Source: Streptomyces phaeoluteigriseus (GTDB lineage: Bacteria > Actinomycetota > Actinomycetes > Streptomycetales > Streptomycetaceae). Taken from it: a DNA stretch of 44,934 bases. The translations under genes were made by a program, and so were the position numbers. Position 1 is the first letter of the stretch. Each line of letters opens with the position of its first letter. The DNA lies in the NCBI RefSeq assembly GCF_001896135.2, contig NZ_MPOH02000056.1, forward strand, positions 1-44,934. The letters are read 5' to 3'. The notes beneath the pieces are model-generated. The model saw nothing but the letters and a program-made list of their open reading frames with translations. It searched no databases and had not been told where the DNA came from. This document shows, piece after piece, positions 39,470 to 44,934 of the stretch.

Positions 39470-39945
39470 GGTCAAACTCCCAGGTCAGAACGTGTACTTG
39501 CTGACCTTGAGAAAACCCGGCGCCCCCGACCGGACCACCGACCATGAGCCCCCGACCACGGTCACGATGGAGACACGAAACCCGTGGTCGGGGTCATGGT
39601 CGGCCCGACCACAGACCCCACCATGGCCCCGGACGGCGACCGGCAGGCCTGAACCCAACATCACCGTGAAGGCGGTGCGGACGCGGAACCGGCCCAGCCA
39701 GCAGCTGCGGAAGGACCGGCTGCGCACGATCTGGCCGAGAGCGCAGACCAACGCCGACAGGGCCTGCCCGCGGTGCGCAGTCGGCTGCACATGCCCAATG
39801 CGCAAGACCCGGAACGATTGCGCAGCCGCCTGCGCAATGAGCGCCGCTGCCGCTGCGCAACCGCGGCCGCGCATTCTTCGGCCCACGCCGAGGAAGGGCC
39901 GTGGTCGGCCCGACCATGAGCCCAACCATGCCAGCCCTGTGCGCA
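39028..39945. repeat. TGCGCA hexamer cluster (right)
   Basis: TGCGCA starts at 39028, 39066, 39073, 39105, 39153, 39168, 39196, 39222, 39721, 39774, 39799, 39819, 39831, 39854 and 39940. These are fifteen copies in 918 bp, half in the 5' part of the TcpC-like gene and half in the non-coding control region. At the local base composition well under one would be expected. Confidence 0.75.
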
Positions 39946-39972
39946 TGTTGCCCGATCGTGACCGGTGGTCGG
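39538..39972. promoter_or_regulatory. Control region with TGGTCGG palindromes between divergent transfer operons
   Basis: The region holds no gene. It carries TGGTCGGCCCGACCA twice (39597-39611 and 39902-39916), a near-perfect palindrome. Further single half-sites lie at 39538-39544, 39552-39558, 39585-39591 and 39966-39972. CCGACCATGAGCCC also occurs twice (39538, 39910). It lies between the TcpC operon and the winged-helix operon, so it is probably an operator array for a transfer repressor, or an origin region (oriT or replication). Confidence 0.65.
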
Positions 39973-40126
39973 GGGCTGTGGCCGTCAGCCTGGTCAGGGC
40001 TGGCGGATGAGCTGACTGCATGGAACGCATGTACGCCTCCTCGCCCGCGCTCACCGGCCGCCCCACCCCGGCGGGCCCGGTGTGCTGCCGTGGCCACCGC
40101 GCGCGGTCTGCACCCAGGACGGCGCG

Positions 40127-41616
40127 ATGAGCGGCTTCGGAGCCGGGATCCGCCGCGGGGTGATGGCGGCCGATCAGTTCACGCAGATCGCCAACGACCT
40201 CTTCCGCGACCCCAAGATCTCCTTCAAGGCGAAGGGGATCTTCGGCTACATCAGCACCCACCGCAACGAATGGCGGGTGACCACCGCCGCCCTCGTCGCT
40301 CTGGGCCCCGACGGACGAGACGCGGTGCGGACCGCACTGAACGAGCTGGAGCAGTTCGGCTACCTGGTCCGCGAGCGCGTGCGCCGTCCCAACGGCACTC
40401 TCGGACAGATCGTCTACAGCATCACCGACCGGCCTGCCGCTCCGGACGCTTTGCCGATCGACTCAGCATCCGCCTTCCGCGAGCCCGGCAACGGTGCCGA
40501 CTTCGGCGCGGGCATCCGTCGCGGGGTGATGGCGGCCGATCAGTTCACGCAGATCGCCAACGCCCTGTTCCGCGACAGCCGGATCTCCTTCAAAGCGAAA
40601 GGACTGTTCGGCTACATCAGCACTCACCGGGACGGCTGGCAGATCACCGTCGCCACCCTGGCCCGACACGGCCGCGAACGCGTCGACGCCGTGACCACCG
40701 GCCTGGAGGAACTGGAAAATCACGGCTTCCTGCTGCGCGAGCGCGAGCGCAACCGCAACGCCGACGGCACGCTCGGGCAGGCCCTGTACTGCATCACCGA
40801 CCTGCCCGCCCTGCAAAGCCCCAGCTCACAACCAGAGTCGGGTTATCCAGGATTGGCTCAGCCAGTGCTGGCTAATCCCGGCACTACGAACACCATCGTT
40901 AAGAAGACCAACAACCAGAACACCAACAACCAGAACACCAACCCCCTCCGTCCGTGCGACCACAGCGACGCCGCGCGCACGAACGTACGGCCCCCTCGCA
41001 CGCGACAACACCGCCGCCTCCGGCCGACGAGATGCACGCCGGTATCCGGCTGCTGCTGGAGATCGGGGCGAGCCGTCCCGAGCTGCTGCTGACCGGACCG
41101 GCCCTGACTGATCAGGGCCGCGTGACGACCGTGATGATGAAGGCCGGCTGGAGCGCCGAGCAACTGCGCCACGTCATCACCGACCGGCCGTTGCCGCAAC
41201 CGGTGCGCACTTCGGTCGGTGAGATCGTCGCCGCCCGTCTGCGGGCTGCTCAGGCCTACCCGCCGCCCGCCACCCTGGACGGCTCTCACCACCGCGGCGA
41301 CGTGATGGAAGACGAGCCGCAGGGGCGGCCATCGGCCGGGCGGTCGTCCACGGCTTCTGCCGCCCGCACGGTGACTGAGGCCCTGACCTACCGGGCGCTC
41401 GTCGAATGCGCCGGCTGCGGCGTGCCCGCAACCGCCCCCGGCGAGGACCTATGCCCGGCCTGCCTGGGCTGGCCGCTGTGCCGCACCTGCCCCGGCCCTA
41501 CCCCGCGGCGCGCGCACCCCGACGGCGACGGCCGCTGCACGACGTGCGTCACCGCCCTGTACGACCCGTTCCCGTTCCCTGCTGACCATCTTCCCGAAGG
41601 GACTCACCGCCCATGA
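40127..41616 (+). CDS. Plasmid-type protein with tandem winged-helix domains and zinc-ribbon tail (single frameshift)
   Basis: From ATG 40127 the product has two copies of a ~110-residue winged-helix unit, GFGAGIRRGVMAADQFTQIA...LGQIVYSITDRPA and DFGAGIRRGVMAADQFTQIA...LGQALYCITDLPA. Each has a SFKAKG-IFGYISTHR recognition region, like the helix-turn-helix proteins of actinobacterial plasmids and ICEs. An Asn/Thr-rich linker follows (NNQNTNNQNTN). Near 40986 one G is missing (AACGTACGG), and the next frame continues EMHAGIRLLLEIGASRPELL, GWSAEQLRHVITDRPLPQPV and a CxxC...CPAC...CRTC ribbon to 41616. It likely controls replication or transfer. The 43-bp identical block in the two domain copies shows that the duplication is recent. 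Confidence 0.75.
40154..40562 (+). repeat. 43-bp direct repeat within the tandem winged-helix gene
   Basis: The 43 bases at 40154-40196 recur exactly at 40520-40562, 366 bp (122 codons) apart and in the same frame. They encode the shared RGVMAADQFTQIAN. Recombination between them would delete one domain without shifting the frame. Confidence 0.85.
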
Positions 41617-41918
41617 ACAGCTCATGGTCCTGCGGCAGTTGTGGCACCGATAACGCCGACCGTGCGTCGTGCGCAGCCTGCGGCACGAGCAGCCCGACCG
41701 CCACCACGGCCGCTCTCGCCGTCACCGCCCTGCGCGATGCGGCCACCGCCCGCGCCGCTCAGCTTCGGGAGGCCGCGCGCGGCAACCATCACCTGGCCGC
41801 GCACCTTGCCGTCGTCATGGACGCCTACCTCGATGACGCCCTCGCACTGCGCCGCCTGACCCCGCCCGAGACCCACCCTGAGTCCCCGCCCCATCCACAC
41901 CTACGCCCCACCCGGTGA
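41613..41918 (+). CDS. Small RanBP2-type zinc-finger protein
   Basis: 101 residues. ATG 41613 overlaps the preceding stop as ATGA, so it is translationally coupled. The N-terminus WSCGSCGTDNADRASCAACG follows the W-x-C-x2-C-x3-N-x5-C-x2-C pattern of RanBP2-type zinc fingers. The rest is an Ala-rich helical segment (LRDAATARAAQLREAARGN ... AHLAVVMDAYLDDALALRRL). It is probably a nucleic-acid or protein adaptor of the plasmid-derived operon. It has no further known function and appears intact. Confidence 0.65.
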   Translation: MNSSWSCGSCGTDNADRASCAACGTSSPTATTAALAVTALRDAATARAAQLREAARGNHHLAAHLAVVMDAYLDDALALRRLTPPETHPESPPHPHLRPTR

Positions 41919-42028
41919 GCCAGGCCGCGCCCTGCCGCATCGCCGTTGACGGCGCCGCACCCAGGCCCCCCACCGCCCGGCCCGACAGAGCTCAGCCACC
42001 CTTACCCCGGTCAAGGAGGCAACCGCCC

Positions 42029-42248
42029 ATGACCCGGACCGACGACGGTTCTCGCAGCACCGACCCGTACCTGTTTTTCGCCCACGAGCCGTACTACCCC
42101 GGCCCCAACACCCGGGAGATCAACACCTCGCTCCTCGATGTCCTGCTGCGCAGGCCGAGGACTCACCGCGGCGGAGGCCGAGCACCAGGACCAGCACGGG
42201 GTCGGTGTACGGGCGGTGGGCGCTCCCGCGGTGCTCCAATCGGAGTAG
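42029..42248 (+). CDS. Small hypothetical protein of the plasmid-type operon (frameshifted)
   Basis: AAGGAGG stands nine bases before ATG 42029, the best ribosome site in this area. The product starts TRTDDGSRSTDPYLFFAHEP, then YYPGPNTREINTSLLDVLL. Near 42147 the coding-like text changes frame to GRGLTAAEAEHQDQHGVGVR and VGAPAVLQSE, ending at TAG 42246-42248. One extra base (or two lost) explains this. It would be about 72 residues with no TM segment and no known domain. Confidence 0.5.
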
Positions 42249-42290
42249 TCCATTGGTGACGCCTCCGTCAGGCGCATTAGCTTCTGAAGC

Positions 42291-42962
42291 ATGGGTACAT
42301 GGGCAGTCCGGCCAAAATGCCGCGTAATGGTGCTAGCGAGCCTGCTGTACGCCCTCGTGGCGGCAGGCGCCAACATTCCAGCCAACGCCGCCGCCCCACG
42401 ATTGAGCTTGTTCGTCCTGGGTGACAGCATCGCCGGCGGCAGCGCCCAGGGCGGTAATGGACCGCACGGCTGGCCCTCGCTCGTCGCTAGACAACTGGGA
42501 ATGACGCTACGTCTCGATGCAAGGGGTGGCACCGGCTACACCACTGGTGGCCCGCAAAAGGGCGGACGACCGTACGCACAGCGGGTCAAGCAGGCCATTG
42601 CCGCGAAGCCGGACGTGGTAGTCGTCGAGGGTTCCCGCAACGACGCCGGCCCGACGAAAACCCGAGCCGCCGCGGTGGACTCTCTGCGCCGTCTCCGTGC
42701 AGGGCTGCCCCGGGCCCGCATCCTGGTCATCGGGCCGATTTACTCGCATCCGCGGCCGATCGGCTCACACCCGATCGACGAGGCGGTCTCGGCCGCGGCG
42801 AAGAAGCTCAGCATGCCTTACTTGTCCGCAGTGCGCCGTGGGTGGTTCACCGGATCCGCTCACCAGTTCATCGGAAGCGACGGTGTGCACCCCACGAACG
42901 CCGGCCACGCATATCTCGCCCAGCGGATCCGTCCCGAAGTGTCACGGCTGTTGCATAAGTAA
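42291..42962 (+). CDS. Secreted SGNH/GDSL hydrolase
   Basis: 223 residues from ATG 42291. A signal peptide (VMVLASLLYALVAAGANIPANA) leads into an SGNH hydrolase with block I FVLGDSIAGGSAQ (nucleophile Ser), a Gly block in DARGGTGYTT, block III VVEGSRND (Asn), and block V SDGVHPTNAGHAY (catalytic Asp and His). It probably removes acyl groups from cell-wall or plant polysaccharides, or acts as a lipase; the substrate is not readable from sequence. An IS5 element is inserted exactly in the stop codon: TA of TAA is the duplicated target. The uninterrupted order would read AAG TAA CCG, so the protein is unchanged. Confidence 0.82.
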   Translation: MGTWAVRPKCRVMVLASLLYALVAAGANIPANAAAPRLSLFVLGDSIAGGSAQGGNGPHGWPSLVARQLGMTLRLDARGGTGYTTGGPQKGGRPYAQRVKQAIAAKPDVVVVEGSRNDAGPTKTRAAAVDSLRRLRAGLPRARILVIGPIYSHPRPIGSHPIDEAVSAAAKKLSMPYLSAVRRGWFTGSAHQFIGSDGVHPTNAGHAYLAQRIRPEVSRLLHK

Positions 42963-43847
42963 CAACGGCTAACGAAACCAGGTGAGTCGGGCCTGTTGGC
43001 CGTGTTCGGGCGGAGAGTTGAGCGTGGCCGACGTATGGGGGCATTCCCGTGGATCGTGTCGGATGAGCTCTGGGAGCGGATCGAGCCGTTGCTGCCGAGG
43101 AAGGAGCGCCGGTTCCGGTATCCGGGCCGTAAGCCGCTGCCGGACCGGCAGGTGCTGTGCGGGATGCGTGCTGCACACGGACATCCAGTGGGAGTACCTG
43201 CCCAAGGAACTGGGTTCGGTTCCGGTATGACGTGCTGGCGTCGACTGCGGGACTGGAACGAAGCCGGAGTCTGGCAGCGGCTCCACGAGGTCCTTCTCGC
43301 CGAGCTGAACGCGGCGGGCAGGCTGGACTGGTCCCGCTGTGTGGTCGATTCCTCACACACCCAGGGCGCTAGAAGGGGGAGCCACACGGGCCCGTCGCCG
43401 GGCGCTCGGGGCCGGACAGGCTCCAAGCATCATCTCATCACCGACGGACGCGGAACCCCGCTCGCCGTCATCCTGGCCGGCGGCAACCGCAATGACGTCA
43501 CCCAGCTCCTGCCTCTTCTCGACGCGGTGCCGCCCATTCAAGGCAGGGTGGGTCGGCCACGCCGCAGGGCCGTCACCCCCTACGCGGACCCCGGCTACGA
43601 CCACGACTGTTCCGCAAGCAGGTCCGGGCCCGCGGCGTCGTACCTGCCATCGCACGGCGCGGAACCAGGCGCGGCTCCGGACTGGGCGTCTGCCGGTGGG
43701 TGGTCGAGCGGACCTTCGTCTGGCTGCGCGGCCTCCGCCGACTGCGCGTGCGCTGGGAACGACGAGCGGACATACACCAAGCGTTTCTCACACTTGCCTG
43801 CTGTCTGATCACCCACCGACAACTCAAGTCATTCTGTTAGCCGTTGT
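42962..43847 (+). mobile_element. IS5-family insertion sequence with 12-bp terminal repeats
   Basis: Terminal inverted repeats ACAACGGCTAAC (42962-42973) and GTTAGCCGTTGT (43836-43847) are flanked by TA on both sides (42960-42961, 43848-43849), a 2-bp target duplication. The 886-bp element carries one damaged transposase frame. It landed in the stop codon of the SGNH hydrolase gene without changing the product. Confidence 0.8.
43035..43840 (+). pseudogene. IS5-family transposase, frameshifted
   Basis: It starts at ATG 43035 with PWIVSDELWERIEPLLPRKE. The conserved middle is RLRDWNEAGVWQRLHEVLLA, RCVVDSSHTQGAR (first Asp), and KHHLITDGRGTPLAVILAGG. Near 43165-43215 a stretch encoding VLHTDIQWEYLPKELG is in another frame, so two compensating indels exist there. 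Near 43609 a lost C shifts the ending, whose true frame reads FRKQVRARGVVPAIARRGT, CRWVVERTFVWLRGL (third acidic residue) and RQLKSFC to TAG 43838. The stop lies inside the right terminal repeat. The element is probably immobile unless the indels are base-call errors. Confidence 0.8.
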
Positions 43848-43894
43848 TAACCGCAGGCCATGGCCGCAACCGCGGACCGAAATGGGCCGGTTTT

Positions 43895-44605
43895 TCAGCT
43901 CAGAGGCGACGGCCGGCGCGGGGGTGGCACTGCCCGCAGCAGTTTCCACAGCGGACGCGATCCCGAGGCCCATAGGGCGAGGGTGTGGCGGTCGACGACG
44001 TGCAGTCGCTGCTGTTTGGCGAAGTCCGTGGCTGGGCCGGTAACCCGACCGTTCGTGATGATCACTGCGATGTCCGCGCCGTGCACCTGGCGGGCCGTCC
44101 CGTTGAGCACCTGCAGATCCGGTGTACCCACCGCCGAGCCCTGCAGGCCATTGCGGCGGTGCTTGCACTGGATCACCCAGCGTCGGCCGAACGGGTCGGT
44201 GGCCTTCACGTCCGCGCCCAAGTCACCGCGGCCGCCGACCCGCTGAGCGTCCCGGCAGCTGTCTCGCTGCATGAGGTCCCGTACCGCGTCCTCGAACCGG
44301 GTATGGTGCAGCGCGTCCAGCTGCGGCAGTCCGTAGCGCAGGCCCTGCGCCCGCACCGCCTCCCACTGGGCCCGCTGCTGCCGGTTGTAGAGCCAACCGG
44401 CGCCCGCCAGCACGGCGAGCACCAGGACCACGACGAGCACCCACCAGTGGGCCAGCAGCCAGTTGACCACCATCACCACCACACCGATGGCGACCGCGAC
44501 CACCATGGCGAAGATGACCAGCTGCGCTTCTCGCTGCTGCTGTCTGCGGCTGGGCCGCCTTGTACGGCGTCCCGCCGGCGGCCGCCGCCGGGTCACCGCT
44601 CCCAC
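43895..44605 (-). CDS. Membrane-anchored Mrr-like restriction endonuclease
   Basis: 236 residues from ATG 44605. A basic N-terminus is followed by two TM segments (VIFAMVVAVAIGVVVMVVNW and WWVLVVVLVLAVLAGAGWLY). Then comes a PD-(D/E)xK nuclease domain of the Mrr type, with RFEDAVRDLMQRDS, RGDLGADVKATDPFGRRWVI and QCKHR (the D...QxK core), and VITNGRVTGPATDFAKQQRL at the end. Mrr-like enzymes cut modified or foreign DNA. The membrane-tethered form suggests inspection of incoming DNA at the cell membrane. It overlaps the repeat-peptide gene upstream by 13 bp and therefore probably shares its transcript. Confidence 0.8.
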   Translation of the reverse strand: MGAVTRRRPPAGRRTRRPSRRQQQREAQLVIFAMVVAVAIGVVVMVVNWLLAHWWVLVVVLVLAVLAGAGWLYNRQQRAQWEAVRAQGLRYGLPQLDALHHTRFEDAVRDLMQRDSCRDAQRVGGRGDLGADVKATDPFGRRWVIQCKHRRNGLQGSAVGTPDLQVLNGTARQVHGADIAVIITNGRVTGPATDFAKQQRLHVVDRHTLALWASGSRPLWKLLRAVPPPRRPSPLS

Positions 44606-44814
44606 CGGATGGGGTACGACACCGTGGGGCTAGGTTGCGGAGCCCGCGCGGCCGGGTCGCTGTCGAACCGGATCGGGTACGACACGGTGGGGTGAGGCTG
44701 CGGAGCCCGCGTGGCGGGACCGTTGTCGAAGCGGATCGGGTACCGGACCGTGGACTGCTGCTGCTGGATGCCCTCACCCTCTGCGGACCCGTTCCTGTGG
44801 CTCAGCCCGACCAC
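44593..44814 (-). CDS. Small protein of three VSYPIRFD-type repeats, upstream of the nuclease gene
   Basis: 73 residues from GTG 44814. Its second half is three tandem units of about 20 residues, STVRYPIRFDNGPATRAPQP, then PTVSYPIRFDSDPAARAPQP, then PTVSYPIRWER at the end. Conservation of the repeats in protein and DNA suggests a genuine gene. It ends 13 bp inside the Mrr-like nuclease gene. The start is uncertain because an IS5-type transposase ends only 12 bp upstream and no ribosome site is obvious, so its real 5' end may have been removed. The function is unknown. Confidence 0.5.
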   Translation of the reverse strand: MVGLSHRNGSAEGEGIQQQQSTVRYPIRFDNGPATRAPQPHPTVSYPIRFDSDPAARAPQPSPTVSYPIRWER

Positions 44815-44826
44815 GACTTAGAGGTC

Positions 44827-44934
44827 CTAACAAAAGCGTTGGACGTGTCGGTGGGTGATGAGGCAGGTGGCGAGGCCGAGGAAGGCTTCGTGGATGTCGT
44901 CGCGTCGTTCCCAGCGGATGCGCAGGCGGCGGAA
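44827..44934 (-). CDS. IS5-family transposase, C-terminal end (runs off window)
   Basis: The last 35 codons of a minus-strand transposase read FRRLRIRWERRDDIHEAFLG and ITHRHVQRFC, ending at TAG 44827-44829. It closely resembles the ending of the IS5 transposase at 43840 but is a different element. The remainder is outside the window. Confidence 0.8.
   Translation of the reverse strand, partial: FRRLRIRWERRDDIHEAFLGLATCLITHRHVQRFC

Noticed and set aside
39805..39812. GACCCGGA, the TraB recognition 8-mer of some Streptomyces plasmids (clt)
   Set aside because: Only one copy was found; clt loci carry several direct copies, and no TraB gene is present.
40154..40562. 43-bp repeat pair considered as CRISPR
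   Set aside because: Only two copies, 366 bp apart and inside one gene in the same frame; this is a domain duplication.

Overview
The window looks like a Streptomyces (or close actinomycete) chromosome. It is GC-rich throughout, third codon positions are mostly G or C, GTG/TTG starts are common, and TTA codons are almost absent. Recognisable Streptomyces families include CebR-like LacI, AA10 LPMO, SpdB-like DUF2637, an XRE/HATPase gene pair, IS5/ISL3/IS256 relatives and Tcp-type conjugation genes.

Positions 1-14016 hold a secreted polysaccharide-degradation island. It encodes a GH81 beta-1,3-glucanase with a glucan-binding tail, two GH5 cellulases (one GH5-FnIII-CBM3, one CBM2-GH5), a LacI/CebR-like repressor, an AA10 LPMO, a PQQ sugar dehydrogenase with CBM2, and an FnIII lipoprotein. 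Four 14-bp palindromes of the CebR-box type stand before the GH81, both GH5 and the LPMO genes, so the repressor in the middle probably controls them together. The LPMO and PQQ dehydrogenase may form a redox pair.

Positions 14017-22460 are worn accessory DNA: IS fragments, an isolated hypothetical gene, a broken HATPase gene divergent from an XRE regulator, CutA, a four-TM DUF2637 (SpdB-like) protein with four C-terminal repeats, and a truncated tyrosine recombinase.

Positions 22462-33408 contain the most interesting locus. It has a LamG-domain secreted protein, a very large RHS/YD-repeat protein whose C-terminal ~280 residues are an unrecognised and compositionally different module, and a small lipoprotein that is a candidate immunity protein. 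Both large genes carry one TTA codon close to the N-terminus; the lipoprotein has none.

Positions 33600-42260 are the remains of a conjugative element. Four tightly overlapping minus-strand genes (TcpC-, TcpD- and TcpE-like, then VirB4) end in an apparent deletion fusion of VirB4 with the back half of a VirD4-like coupling ATPase. They diverge from a plus-strand operon (tandem winged-helix protein, zinc-finger protein, small protein). The intervening control region is packed with TGGTCGG/CCGACCA half-sites and TGCGCA hexamers. An SGNH hydrolase, an IS5 element, a membrane-anchored Mrr-like nuclease with a repeat peptide, and part of another IS5 transposase close the window.

Nine or more otherwise well-preserved genes carry one single-base indel each, mostly loss of one base from a G or C pair. 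This is either a sequence-quality problem or widespread decay, and several of the calls below depend on which.
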